A stretch of DNA of 64,000 nt from Betaproteobacteria bacterium (lineage in GTDB: Bacteria > Pseudomonadota > Gammaproteobacteria > Burkholderiales > Rhodocyclaceae): positions 733,676 to 797,675 of the forward strand of contig JAHRYN010000002.1 in assembly GCA_020621405.1 (NCBI GenBank), in the 5' to 3' direction. The translations under genes were made by a program, and so were the position numbers. This document shows, one piece after another, positions 8,407-20,506 of this stretch; the stretch's first letter is position 1; the number at the start of each line of letters is the position of its first letter. The notes below the pieces were generated by a model, which was not told where the DNA came from, did no database searches, and saw only the letters and a list, made by a program, of their open reading frames with translations.

Positions 8407-10080
8407 TCAATCCTTTGCAAAAATATCGACATCCTTGGTTTCCGGCAGGAATATCAGGCCGATGACGAAGGTCATCAGCGCGATACCGATCGGGTACCAC
8501 AGGCCGTTGTACATATTGCCCGTCTGGGCGACGATGGCGAACGCAGTCGTCGGCAGCAGGCCGCCGAACCAGCCGTTGCCGATGTGATACGGCAGGCTCA
8601 TCGACGTATAGCGGATGCGCGTCGGGAACAGTTCGACCAGTGCCGCTGCGATCGGACCGTACACCATGGTCACGTAGATCACCAGGATGGTCAGGATGCC
8701 GACGATGAGCGGCTTGTTCACCTTGGCCGGATCTGCCTTGGCGGGATAACCGGCTGCCTTCAGCGCTTCGGCGACCGACTTCTTGAACGCCGCTTCCTTC
8801 GCCTTGGCGTCGTCCGCCGACAGGCCTGCGGCGCTGTAGCCTTCGATCACCGTTTCACCGACCGCAATCTTCGCGGTGCCGGTCGCTTCCACGTTGTCAT
8901 AGCTCACCGAACTGGCGGCCAGTACCTGCTTCGCGATATCGCAGGAACTGGTGAACTTCTTCGTGCCGGTCGGATTGAACTGGAACGAGCACTCCGCCGG
9001 GTCAGACGTGATCACCACCTTGGCATTCGCCTGGGCATGCGCCAGATCCGGATTCGCCGCCTTGGTCAGGGCGTTGAACAGCGGGAAGTAGGTTGCAGCG
9101 GCCAGCAGGCAGCCGAGCAGGATGATGGGCTTGCGGCCGATCTTGTCGGACAGCGAGCCAAACACGATGAAGAACGGCGTACCGATGATCAGCGACATCG
9201 CGATCAGCACGTTGGCCGTCGGGCCATCGACCTTGAGCGCCTGCGTCAGGAAGAACAGGGCGTAGAACTGGCCCGTGTACCAGACGACAGCCTGACCGGC
9301 GGTGAGGCCGACCAGCGCGATGATGACGATCTTCAGGTTGGCCCACTTGCCGAAGGACTCGGTCAGCGGCGCCTTCGAGGTCTTGCCCTCTTCCTTCATC
9401 TTCTTGAAGGCCGGGGACTCGTTCATCGACAGACGGATCCACACCGAAACGGCCAGCAGCAGGATGGACACCAGGAACGGAACGCGCCAGCCCCAGTCGG
9501 CGAACGCATCCTCACCGATGATGGTACGGGTACCCAGAATCACCATCAGCGACAGGAACAGGCCGAGGGTCGCAGTCGTCTGGATCCACGCCGTATAGGC
9601 ACCGCGCTTGCCGTGCGGCGCATGTTCCGCCACGTAAGTGGCTGCACCGCCGTACTCGCCGCCGAGCGCCAGGCCCTGCAGCAGCCGCAGCACGATCAGG
9701 ATGATCGGAGCCGCCGCGCCGATCGCCGCATAACTAGGCAGCAGACCGACGCCGAAGGTCGACGCACCCATGATCAGGATGGTCACCAGGAAGGTGTACT
9801 TGCGACCGATCATGTCGCCGAGGCGTCCGAACACCAGCGCACCGAACGGGCGCACGATGAAGCCGGCCGCGAACGCGAGCAGCGCAAAGATGAATGCCGA
9901 TGTGGGATCCAGGCCAGAGAAGAACTGCTTGGCGATGATGGCCGCCAGCGATCCGTACAGATAGAAGTCGTACCACTCGAAGACCGTGCCGAGGGAAGAA
10001 GCGAAAATGACCTTCTTCTCCTCCGCGCTCATGGGGCGCGCCTTCGCGGCTGCACCGGATGCAATGTTTGCTGTGGTCAC
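8407..10080 (-). CDS. MFS transporter, metabolite:H+ symporter (MHS) family, with large extra loop
   Basis: A 557-residue major facilitator with MHS signatures: FEWYDFYLYGSLA in TM1, GRLGDMIGRKYTF between TM2 and TM3, RLLQGLALGGEYGGA in TM4, and a second copy of the loop motif, GSLSDKIGRKPII. Typical MHS proteins (ProP, KgtP, ShiA) are about 430-500 residues. The excess is a hydrophilic insert of roughly 110 residues between the TM8 and TM9 regions, containing two Cys (ECSFQF and SSCDIA) and an Ala/Lys-rich stretch. The GTG at 10080 was chosen because AGGAGG lies 9 bases before it; a second GTG at 10089 falls inside that ribosome site. Substrate unknown; organic acid or osmolyte uptake is typical of the family. 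Confidence 0.88.
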   Translation of the reverse strand: MTTANIASGAAAKARPMSAEEKKVIFASSLGTVFEWYDFYLYGSLAAIIAKQFFSGLDPTSAFIFALLAFAAGFIVRPFGALVFGRLGDMIGRKYTFLVTILIMGASTFGVGLLPSYAAIGAAAPIILIVLRLLQGLALGGEYGGAATYVAEHAPHGKRGAYTAWIQTTATLGLFLSLMVILGTRTIIGEDAFADWGWRVPFLVSILLLAVSVWIRLSMNESPAFKKMKEEGKTSKAPLTESFGKWANLKIVIIALVGLTAGQAVVWYTGQFYALFFLTQALKVDGPTANVLIAMSLIIGTPFFIVFGSLSDKIGRKPIILLGCLLAAATYFPLFNALTKAANPDLAHAQANAKVVITSDPAECSFQFNPTGTKKFTSSCDIAKQVLAASSVSYDNVEATGTAKIAVGETVIEGYSAAGLSADDAKAKEAAFKKSVAEALKAAGYPAKADPAKVNKPLIVGILTILVIYVTMVYGPIAAALVELFPTRIRYTSMSLPYHIGNGWFGGLLPTTAFAIVAQTGNMYNGLWYPIGIALMTFVIGLIFLPETKDVDIFAKD

Positions 10081-10745
10081 TGTCGCCACCTCCTCTGTTT
10101 ATATGATCGGTTTATGAATAGGGTCCGCAGACACTATGCGGGGCGGAGCATGACCGGAGAACCTTACTTGTCGCTTACTCGACCCGCTCCGCTCAAACCG
10201 GCGCCAGACGCCGCTTCCGGCTCGATCCGGCACCCACAGACCGATGTCGCACCGCACCATTCAATGCGATTTTTGTGCTCGTCTTCCTCACAGGGAAAAT
10301 GGTCGCGGCAACTTCCGCACCGCACCAACCAACCGTATCCGCGGCAGCTCGAGGGACATTTGGGAGAACAGGAGACTTGCACCTGGATCTGACGGCGATC
10401 ATCGCCCGTCAGCAGAATCCGGCACCTGGTTGCTGGCGCCGGCGTGCCGGATCGACAGCCCCCCCCGACCTGCATCGCACAGGAAATGTCGGTGGAGCAA
10501 AACCTCGCCAGTGGGGTCTACGAAACCCCGGCCCGGCGTTTCAGTAGCCGGACCGGGACGGTGTATCGAGAAAGAGGCCGGATGCCCGCGACCCGCCGGC
10601 ACAGCGGGAAGACGTCATTGACCGGAGGAACCGGCCTTCACCACGGCGGCAGCACCGACGCCGCGCACGTCATGGACCGAACCCGAACCGGGATCGACGG
10701 ACCCCGATAACCTGCGCCGGCGCAGGTGACGCCCCGAGGGCGGAC
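10081..10745. other. intergenic region, 665 bases, GC-rich and hairpin-rich
   Basis: Several overlapping open frames exist but none has a ribosome site or a recognisable protein. Hairpins are visible: GGGGT/ACCCC at 10513-10529, a CCCGGC/GCCGG element at 10532-10557, and a perfect 16-base palindrome at 10711-10726 just beyond the NMO-type gene. A C8 run is at 10459-10466. The right end should end the flavoprotein transcript and the left end must hold the transporter promoter. Confidence 0.5.
10711..10726 (-). terminator. palindrome after the nitronate monooxygenase-like gene, possible terminator
   Basis: CCTGCGCCGGCGCAGG is a perfect palindrome 20 bases beyond the stop codon on the minus strand. 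It can form a short GC-rich stem. There is no T run after it, so intrinsic termination is uncertain. Confidence 0.35.
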
Positions 10746-11960
10746 TCAGGCAAGCGCGGGGGTCAGCAGGAATTCGATCAGCGCACGCACGCTGCGTATC
10801 TGATTGCCGAAGGGCAGCGCGCCCCGGCCGCGGAAAAACAGGCCGCTCTTCAGATCACCGCGCAACGCGGCCGCCAGCTGATGGTCGATGCAGAACTGGC
10901 CCCAGCCGACCAGACCATCGCGCAAGCCGCACTGCGCCAGGCAGTCGAAACTCTTGGCGCAGCGCTTCTTGGCATGCGCGGAGGCCTGCGTCTTGTCCAG
11001 CACCGCCAGGTATTTCTGGATCCAGGGCGTACGCACCGCACGCGCCGGCAATCCGGCCACGCTGGTGAATTCGACCAGATCGTCGTCGCTGGCGTCCGCC
11101 AGCACGTGCTTGAACGCTTCTGCCGCGTCACATTCCTCGGTCACGGCAAACGCGGTGCCGAACTGCACCGCCGCCGCGCCGAGCGACTGCATGCGGCGGA
11201 TGTCGTCATGCGTGCGCAGTCCGCCAGCGGCGATCACCGGCACCTGGCCTTCCAGCCCGGCGCTGCGCAGATAGGCCAGCGTTTCCGGAATGACGCGTTC
11301 GAAGTCGAAGCGGCTGTCGCCCGTATCGGCGACCTTGGCCGCACCGAGGTGGCCACCGGCCCAACCGGGATTCTCCAGCACGATGGCGTCCGGCACGCGC
11401 TGCTTGCGCTCCCACTTGCGCACGACCAGCTGCACGCCGCGGGCATCCGACAGGATGGGGATCAGCGCCGCCTTCGGGTGCTCGCGCGCCAGATCAGGCA
11501 GGTCGAGTGGCAGACCGGCGCCGACCACCACCGCGTCGATGCCGCTCTCGAGCGCCGTACGCACATGCTCGGCGTAACTGCTGACCGCGCGCATGACATT
11601 CACGGCAAGCAGGCCGCACCCGGCCGATATCCGCTTCGCCGCCGATATCTCGCGCTGCAGCGCTTCGAGGTTGGCAGCGTCGATGACCGCCTTCGCCGCA
11701 TCGCCGTGCAGGCCGCGCGTGCGGTCCATCAGGTCCGGGTGGCAGCGACGCAGATCGACCGATGAAATCGTGCCCACCGCCCCGCAGGCTGCCACGCTGC
11801 CCGCCAGCCGGTGCGCCGACACGCCGACCCCCATGCCGCCCTGTACGATCGGCAGCAGCGTCTTGCCGGCCAGCACCAGCGGCTTCAGGCCGCTGCGGGC
11901 AAGGGGTGCGGAAAACAATTCGGGAACTGCATCGGGAAGCGCAAACTGGGCAAGCATCAT
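10746..11960 (-). CDS. nitronate monooxygenase / 2-nitropropane dioxygenase-like flavoprotein
   Basis: About 404 residues folding as an FMN TIM barrel of the NMO/NPD family. Early motif LLPIVQGGMGVGVSAHRLA binds the flavin phosphate. The later stretch AIVLENPGWAGGHLGA supplies the GGH active-site loop, and VIAAGGLRTHDDIRRMQSLGAAAVQFGTAF forms the C-terminal phosphate-binding strand pair in two adjoining parts. Family members oxidise alkyl nitronates or act as enoyl reductases of related type. A Cys-containing segment (KKRCAKSFDCLAQCGL) follows, as in the longer NMO-like subgroup. Two consecutive ATG codons occur at 11960 and 11957, and a more distal in-frame start at 11990 is possible; no strong ribosome site decides. 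It appears monocistronic. Confidence 0.8.
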   Translation of the reverse strand: MMLAQFALPDAVPELFSAPLARSGLKPLVLAGKTLLPIVQGGMGVGVSAHRLAGSVAACGAVGTISSVDLRRCHPDLMDRTRGLHGDAAKAVIDAANLEALQREISAAKRISAGCGLLAVNVMRAVSSYAEHVRTALESGIDAVVVGAGLPLDLPDLAREHPKAALIPILSDARGVQLVVRKWERKQRVPDAIVLENPGWAGGHLGAAKVADTGDSRFDFERVIPETLAYLRSAGLEGQVPVIAAGGLRTHDDIRRMQSLGAAAVQFGTAFAVTEECDAAEAFKHVLADASDDDLVEFTSVAGLPARAVRTPWIQKYLAVLDKTQASAHAKKRCAKSFDCLAQCGLRDGLVGWGQFCIDHQLAAALRGDLKSGLFFRGRGALPFGNQIRSVRALIEFLLTPALA

Positions 11961-12055
11961 GACTGACCGGACGGGTGACTCGCGCACCATAGTCGTCCGC
12001 TCGCTCGCCGGGCTTGAGCGAGGTCAAGCCCTGGCGAGCATTCGCACCGACCGTC

Positions 12056-13627
12056 TTACTTCGCGGCGCGACGACGCGCCGCCAGGCCGATCATGCCGAT
12101 CATGCCGATGCCGGCCAGCATCAGCGCCCAGCTTTCCGGCTCGGGAACCGGGGCCAGCTGGAACACCGAGGTGGTATTCGAGACTTCGTTGGAATAGGCG
12201 AGGTAGTGCATGCCGTCCAGCGCATAGCCCTTCAGTCCTTCCGGCGCCATGTCGCCGTCGGTCTTGAGCATGCGCACGAAGCTGCTGTTGGCCGGATCCG
12301 TGATGTCGAACACGGCGATCGCGGCAACCCGCTTGCTCACGGTCGAATCGTCGTTGCTGTAGGCCGTGCGCTCGAGACCGACAAAGGCGAAGCTTTTGCC
12401 GCCGATGGAAATGACTTCGACGCTTTCCGGTTCGACGCCCTTGTCGCGGCTGCGCGCATCGTTGTAGATGCCCAGCGTCATGGCTTCACGGTCGAGAATC
12501 TCACCGCTGTCGTAGATGATCGTGCCGTCTTCGGCGCGAATCGAGAACGAGCGACCGCCCGCGGCGTACAGATCGCCAGCGGACGAATCGGTGTTGGAAA
12601 CGCGCAGATTGGCCAGCGTGCCGGTGGCGCCGAGCGTACTGGCAGCCGAACGGTCACCGTCGTCCTCGCGGAAATCACCCTCGTTGGCCATCAGGATGTA
12701 GGTCTGGCCACCCTTTTCATAGGTTGCCATTCCATCGGGCATGTACAGCCCCTTGACGTTGGGCGAAATCAGGTCGTAGCCGCTCGTTCCCGTCTTGTTG
12801 CCATTGTTCAGCGGATCGATGCGGTTGCCCGGCTGGCTGAAGTCCTTGGCGCCGAGACCGACCACCTTCTCGAACTGGCCGCTCTGCAGGTTCAGCACAC
12901 CCATGGCGTTGGCTTCCTGCAGCGACACGTAGGCCTTGGTGCCGGCAGCATTGACGGCAATGTACTCGGGCTCGAAATCCATGCCGGTGTTGGTGCGGAT
13001 GTGGCTACCGCTCTGCGCGACGCCCGCCAGCGTGGCGGTCGAGGTGACGCTGCGGGTGTTCATGTCGATGATGCTCACGCTGCCGACCGGATCGTTCGGC
13101 GAAGCGCCGTTGATGCGAGGCACCGTGGTGCCGATGCGGCTGCCGTAGACGGTCGGCGTGGCTTCGTTGGCGACCAGCAGCTTGCTGCCGTCCCTGGTGA
13201 AGGTGAGCATGTCGGGCAGCGCGCCGACGGAGATCGTGTTCGTGCCGCTGGCGAGCGTGCGGGTCGCGGTGTCGAACAGCTTCACGACACCCGGCTGCGT
13301 GCGGTCGACCGTGTTCTCGATGGCGAAGGCGGCGATGCCGTTGCTGATCGACACGCTGTTGATGGAACCAAAGGACGTGACGTCGATGCGCTGCAGAAAG
13401 CTGCCGTTCGCAGCATCGAGCACGTCCACGCCAGTGACACCCGCCACCCACAGCGTCCGGGTCGCGCTGTCGAAAGTGACGATTTCGGAGAGGAAGCCAC
13501 CGTCGGCGTGCGAATAGGTCCACGCCTTCGTGGCGCCGTCGATCAGGCTGGCCGCAGCGGCCGGGGTCGTGGCCAGCGTCAGCGCGAAGGCGGACGCAAG
13601 CGCGGCAGAAAGAATCTTTTTATTCAT
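12056..13627 (-). CDS. PEP-CTERM sorted exported protein with choice-of-anchor I-type beta-propeller
   Basis: A 523-residue exported protein. The ATG at 13627 opens a clear signal peptide (KKILSAALASAFALTLATT, cleavage near AAAA-SL). The body has repeated propeller-like strands with surface-protein character: TLWVAGVTGVDVLDAANG, DMLTFTRDGSKLLVANE, YILMANEGDFRED and GVEPESVEVISIGGK. This matches the choice-of-anchor I family, often mislabelled alkaline phosphatase. The C terminus is a canonical PEP-CTERM tail: VPEPESWALM, a hydrophobic helix, then AARRRAAK. Such tails are recognised by exosortase, which is not encoded in this window. The mature protein should be processed at the membrane and released or surface-displayed, usually in exopolysaccharide-producing bacteria. 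Confidence 0.9.
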   Translation of the reverse strand: MNKKILSAALASAFALTLATTPAAAASLIDGATKAWTYSHADGGFLSEIVTFDSATRTLWVAGVTGVDVLDAANGSFLQRIDVTSFGSINSVSISNGIAAFAIENTVDRTQPGVVKLFDTATRTLASGTNTISVGALPDMLTFTRDGSKLLVANEATPTVYGSRIGTTVPRINGASPNDPVGSVSIIDMNTRSVTSTATLAGVAQSGSHIRTNTGMDFEPEYIAVNAAGTKAYVSLQEANAMGVLNLQSGQFEKVVGLGAKDFSQPGNRIDPLNNGNKTGTSGYDLISPNVKGLYMPDGMATYEKGGQTYILMANEGDFREDDGDRSAASTLGATGTLANLRVSNTDSSAGDLYAAGGRSFSIRAEDGTIIYDSGEILDREAMTLGIYNDARSRDKGVEPESVEVISIGGKSFAFVGLERTAYSNDDSTVSKRVAAIAVFDITDPANSSFVRMLKTDGDMAPEGLKGYALDGMHYLAYSNEVSNTTSVFQLAPVPEPESWALMLAGIGMIGMIGLAARRRAAK

Positions 13628-13768
13628 TGTGGAAATCCATCCGGTTCGGTGAATGAGCGGCCACGCCAGAAGCGTGGCCGGCATGTCCGCATGAGAGCCG
13701 GATGAGATTTCCCGGGCGTTACAGGAAGATTGCGACACATAAATTTGCAATCTTTCCGTAACGCCGGC

Positions 13769-16684
<2,916 letters not shown>

Positions 16685-16784
16685 GGTTCAACAGTCCTTG
16701 CTCGGCCGCTTGTGGCGGCCCGTGTTTGAAGGTACCGGTCCGGCCCCGTTTGGGGGGCTTTGTCCGGAGTCGAGGTCCGGCGCG

Positions 16785-17909
16785 TCAGCGCCGGTAACGT
16801 GTGGGCACGAAGGGCATGGTCGCGATGGCGACCGGCACCTTCTGCCCGCGTGATTCGATGTGCAGTGCTTCGCCCGACAGCTTCACCGAGCGTTCGACAT
16901 AGCCCATCGCGACCGGCTTGCCGAGCGAGGGGCTGTGGTTGCCGCTGGTGATGACGCCGACTTCGCGGCCGTCGGCAGCAAGGATTTTCGTGCCGGCGCG
17001 CTGCGGTGCGCGGCCTTCCGGCAGCAGGCCGACGCGCACACGTGCCGGCGGCGCCGAAAATTCACCCAGTATCACGGCCGCGCCCGGAAATCCGCCAGCG
17101 CGGGCGCCACCGGCGCGACGGGCGGCGCCGATCGCCCAGCCGATCGAGGCCGAAACAGGCGTCGTCGTCTCGTCGATGTCGTTGCCGTACAGACACATGC
17201 CGGCTTCCAGACGCAGCGTGTCGCGCGCACCGAGGCCGGTCCAGCGCACATCGGAATGCGCCAGCAGTCGGTCGGCGAAAGCCGCCGCCGAGGCCACCGG
17301 CAGCGAAATCTCGAAACCGTCCTCGCCGGTGTAGCCGCTGCGGCTGATGCGCAGCGGCAGGCCGCCTGCGTCCAGACTGCGCACATCGAGGAAGCGCATG
17401 CCGGCGACGTCGGCCAGCGGCTGCAGCACGGTCTCGGCCAGCGGTCCCTGCAGCGCGAGCAGCGCCAGATCCTCGCGCAGCGCATACGTGCAGTCGCCGG
17501 TCGGCGCGTGCGCCGCCAGCTGCGCCATCACGTCGGCCAGACGCGAAGCGTTGCAGACCACGTGGAAGTCGTCGCCGAGGCGCTGGATCATCAGGTCGTC
17601 GATGATGCCACCTGCGCTGTTCGGCAGCAGCGCGTAGGTCTGCCGACCGCTCGCCAGACCGGCCAGGTCGGCGGTGGTCAGCGATTCCAGCCAGGCACAG
17701 GCCGCCGGGCCGCGAACGTCGATCTGACCCATGTGAGACACATCGAACAGCCCGGCATGGCTGCGCGTGTGCAGGTGTTCCTGAATGATGCCCGCGGGGT
17801 ACTGGATGGGCATCGAATAGCCGGCAAACGGCACCATCTTGGCGCCTGCAGCAAGGTGTTGCGGGTGAAACGGAGTGCGGCGCAGCACCGCCTGATCTGG
17901 GGTTTCCAT
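16785..17909 (-). CDS. gcvT: aminomethyltransferase, glycine cleavage T protein
   Basis: A 374-residue T protein. It begins METPDQAVLRRTPFH and shows FAGYSMPIQYPAGIIQEH, SHAGLFDVSHMGQ, the folate-binding region and SGYTGEDGFEIS. It transfers the methylene group from the aminomethyl-lipoyl GcvH to tetrahydrofolate with release of ammonia. The ATG at 17909 is preceded by AAGGAACTGACG, a good ribosome site. The upstream 228 bases are shared with the divergent PCMT-like gene. I looked for a tandem glycine riboswitch on the minus strand there and saw none of its conserved sequence. Confidence 0.95.
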   Translation of the reverse strand: METPDQAVLRRTPFHPQHLAAGAKMVPFAGYSMPIQYPAGIIQEHLHTRSHAGLFDVSHMGQIDVRGPAACAWLESLTTADLAGLASGRQTYALLPNSAGGIIDDLMIQRLGDDFHVVCNASRLADVMAQLAAHAPTGDCTYALREDLALLALQGPLAETVLQPLADVAGMRFLDVRSLDAGGLPLRISRSGYTGEDGFEISLPVASAAAFADRLLAHSDVRWTGLGARDTLRLEAGMCLYGNDIDETTTPVSASIGWAIGAARRAGGARAGGFPGAAVILGEFSAPPARVRVGLLPEGRAPQRAGTKILAADGREVGVITSGNHSPSLGKPVAMGYVERSVKLSGEALHIESRGQKVPVAIATMPFVPTRYRR

Positions 17910-18137
17910 CGTCAGTTCCTTGTGAATCGTGACGCCGGTGGGCGTTCGAGCGGCGGGATGATGCCATGCAACACGCCGATCGCCGCCAACTTCGTCGATA
18001 CACGATGCGCCGCAGCAGCGCCGGCCAGCACGACGGAAAGTGCCCGGCGGATCCCACGGACTGCCCCATGCGTGCCACCAGGCTGTCTGACGCACTGCGG
18101 CACGCTACAATTGCGGCTTCTCTCGAGGGACGGACAC

Positions 18138-18791
18138 ATGGATATCGAACAGGCTCGCTTCAACATGGTGGAACAGCAGATCAGGCCGTGGGACGTGCTT
18201 GATCAGGACATACTGGATCTGCTCTTCGTCGTCAGGCGAGAAATCTTCGTGCCGGCGCCGCTGCGCGAGCTGGCCTTCGTCGACGCGGCGATACCGCTGA
18301 GCGACAGTGCCGCCATGCTGGAACCGAAGATCGAGGCGCGCGTGCTGCAGGAGCTGCATGTGCGCAGCACCGACACCGTACTCGAGATCGGGACAGGGTC
18401 CGGCTACATGGCCGCCCTGCTGGGCGCCCGCGCAAGCCAGGTCACGACGGTCGAGATCGATCCCGCGCTGGCCGAGCGCGCCCGCGAAAACCTGGTCGCT
18501 GCCGGCGCGCTGAACGTGCGCGTCGAGGTCGGTGACGCCGCCCAGGGCTGGCCGGCGCATGCGCCGTACGACGCCATCGTGGTGTCGGGCGGTCTGCCGG
18601 TACTGCCGCCGGAACTGCTGGCACAGTTGCGTCCGGGCGGCCGCATCATCGCCTTCATCGGCGAGGCGCCGATGATGAATGCGACCCTGTTCAAGCTGAA
18701 CGCCGACGGCAGCCAGTCGCAGGAAATCCTGTTCGAAACGCTGGTGCCGACGCTGCGTAATGCACGCGGCGCACAGCGCTTCGTGTTCTGA
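18138..18791 (+). CDS. protein-L-isoaspartate O-methyltransferase-like protein
   Basis: A 217-residue class I SAM methyltransferase with PCMT layout: start MDIEQARFNMVEQQIRPW, SAM-binding loop VLEIGTGSGYMAALLG, acidic motif TTVEIDPALAE, and YDAIVVSGGLP as motif II. It would methylate isoaspartyl residues, although these short TolC-linked PCMT members have not been shown to do so to my knowledge. GAGGGA is placed 8 bases before the ATG. It is first in an operon with a rhodanese (10-base gap) and a TolC-family gene (3-base gap), an arrangement common in beta- and gammaproteobacteria. Confidence 0.87.
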   Translation: MDIEQARFNMVEQQIRPWDVLDQDILDLLFVVRREIFVPAPLRELAFVDAAIPLSDSAAMLEPKIEARVLQELHVRSTDTVLEIGTGSGYMAALLGARASQVTTVEIDPALAERARENLVAAGALNVRVEVGDAAQGWPAHAPYDAIVVSGGLPVLPPELLAQLRPGGRIIAFIGEAPMMNATLFKLNADGSQSQEILFETLVPTLRNARGAQRFVF

Positions 18792-18801
18792 GATTTCGCC
18801 G

Positions 18802-19125
18802 ATGCAGCAGCTCCCGGTCACCGATCTTGCCGCCTGGCTCGCTGACGACAGCCGTCCAAAGCCCCAGGTGCTCGACGTGAGGGAAGAGCGCGAATGGGAG
18901 GTGTGCCATCTGGCGGGCAGCCTGCACATGCCGATGAACACCGTGCCGGCGCGGCTCGGGGAACTCGACCCCGGGCGTCCGCTGGTCTGCGTGTGCCACC
19001 ACGGCGGTCGTTCGATGCAGGTCGCGATCTTCCTCGAGCGCAACGGCTTCGACGACGTCTATAACCTGGCCGGCGGCGTGGATGCCTGGGCGCTGCAGGT
19101 CGATGGCACGATGGCCCGGTACTGA
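18802..19125 (+). CDS. rhodanese-like domain protein, single domain
   Basis: The 107-residue chain is a single rhodanese domain. It has PQVLDVREEREWEVCHLAGS at the start of the fold and the active loop VCHHGGRSM, whose Cys would carry the persulfide. The end is NLAGGVDAWALQVD. GlpE/PspE-type proteins of this size move sulfane sulfur. It is embedded between the PCMT-like gene and the TolC-family gene. Its role in that operon is unknown. Confidence 0.9.
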   Translation: MQQLPVTDLAAWLADDSRPKPQVLDVREEREWEVCHLAGSLHMPMNTVPARLGELDPGRPLVCVCHHGGRSMQVAIFLERNGFDDVYNLAGGVDAWALQVDGTMARY

Positions 19126-19128
19126 CCC

Positions 19129-20463
19129 ATGACCCTGCGGCGCCGTGTGCTGACGAAGGCGCTCCTGTCGGCCGGTCTCGTCCTGTCGATGACCGGACTG
19201 CATGCTGCGGACGACCTGCTGTCGATCGCGCGTGACGCGATCGGCAACGATGCACAGTTCCAGTCGGCGCGTGCGCAGCGGCTGGCCACTGGCGAGAAGC
19301 TGCCGCAGGCCCGGGCCGGCCTGCTGCCCAGCCTGTCGCTGAGCGGCACCACGCAGTGGAACGACGTACAGGTCAGGAAGCCGACCGACCGCGACGCGCA
19401 GTACAACTCGCACAATTTCAATTTCCAGCTGACCCAGCCGCTGTTCCGCTGGGGCAACTGGGTGCAGTTCGAGCAGGGGCAACTGCAGGTCGCCGCGGCC
19501 GAGACGCAGCTGGCGCTGGCTCGGCAGGACGTGCTGCTGCGCGCTGCCCAGGCCTATTTCGACCTGCTGTACGCCACCGACGTACTGACCTCGATCGAGG
19601 CGCAGAAGGGTGCCGCCGCGGAACAGCGCGAACTGGCACGGCGAAGCTTCGAGGTCGGCACGGTGACCATCACCGACGTGCATGAGGCACAGGCGCGCCT
19701 GGACCTCGCCACCGCCCAGGAAATCGCCGCCCGCAGTGACATCGAGTTCAAGCGTCACGCGCTGGCGCTGATCACCGGGCGCGTGCCGGACGCACTGCGC
19801 GGGCTGCGTACCGACGTCCGCTTCTCGCTGCCGGAACCCGCCCGCATGGAAGACTGGGTCGAGCGCGCGCAGACCGATGGACTGGGTGTGCTGATCCAGC
19901 TGAGCAATCGGGAAATCGCCAGCCGCGAGATCGAGCGGCAGCGCGCCGGCCACTATCCGAACGTCGATCTGGTTGCGACCTATGGCCAGAACAAGACGGT
20001 CATCACCTTCGCCGGCAATCCGCTGGCGAACGAAACCACCAGCGGCACCGTGGGCGTGCAGGTGACCGTACCGCTGTTCCAGGGTCTGGGTCAGGAATCA
20101 CGCGTGCACGAGTCGGCCTACCTGCTCGACCGCGCGCACGCCGAACTCGACCTGGCGCGGCGCAATGCCAGCCTGCAGGCGCGTCAGGCATGGCTCGGCG
20201 TGGTCAACGGCATCGCGCAGTCGGCCGCACTACGTGCCGCGCAACTGTCTTCGCAATCGTCACTGGATGCCAACAAGCTCGGCTACGAGGTCGGCGTGCG
20301 GATCAACATCGACGTGCTCAACGCACAGCAGCAGCTGTACGTGACGCGGCGCGACCTGGCGCGCTCCAACTACGACACGCTGATGTCGCAGCTCAGGCTC
20401 AAGGCCGCCGCCGGCCAGCTCGGCGACGACGAGATCGCTGCCGTCAACGCGCTGCTGGAGTAG
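19129..20463 (+). CDS. TolC-family outer membrane efflux/secretion protein
   Basis: 444 residues beginning with a signal peptide (LLSAGLVLSMTGLHA, cleavage before ADD). Two similar halves of long amphipathic helices follow, as in outer-membrane factors. Typical stretches are RAQRLATGEKLPQARAGLLP, FNFQLTQPLFRWG in the first beta segment and VGVQVTVPLFQGLGQES in the second. It should form a trimeric channel through the outer membrane and periplasm for a type I secretion or RND/ABC pump. No inner membrane partner is adjacent. It is slightly shorter than E. coli TolC and lacks a long C-terminal tail. Confidence 0.9.
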   Translation: MTLRRRVLTKALLSAGLVLSMTGLHAADDLLSIARDAIGNDAQFQSARAQRLATGEKLPQARAGLLPSLSLSGTTQWNDVQVRKPTDRDAQYNSHNFNFQLTQPLFRWGNWVQFEQGQLQVAAAETQLALARQDVLLRAAQAYFDLLYATDVLTSIEAQKGAAAEQRELARRSFEVGTVTITDVHEAQARLDLATAQEIAARSDIEFKRHALALITGRVPDALRGLRTDVRFSLPEPARMEDWVERAQTDGLGVLIQLSNREIASREIERQRAGHYPNVDLVATYGQNKTVITFAGNPLANETTSGTVGVQVTVPLFQGLGQESRVHESAYLLDRAHAELDLARRNASLQARQAWLGVVNGIAQSAALRAAQLSSQSSLDANKLGYEVGVRINIDVLNAQQQLYVTRRDLARSNYDTLMSQLRLKAAAGQLGDDEIAAVNALLE

Positions 20464-20506
20464 GCGCGACCCGGCGGAGAGCCGGATCCGCGCCCGTCAG
20501 GAAGAA

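Noticed and set aside
10244-10621. Possible 125-codon gene in the gap before the transporter
   Set aside because: No ribosome site, no domain, several overlapping alternative frames of similar length.
17910-18137. Glycine riboswitch ahead of gcvT
   Set aside because: The conserved paired glycine-aptamer sequences were not recognisable on the minus strand; only a ribosome site is clear.
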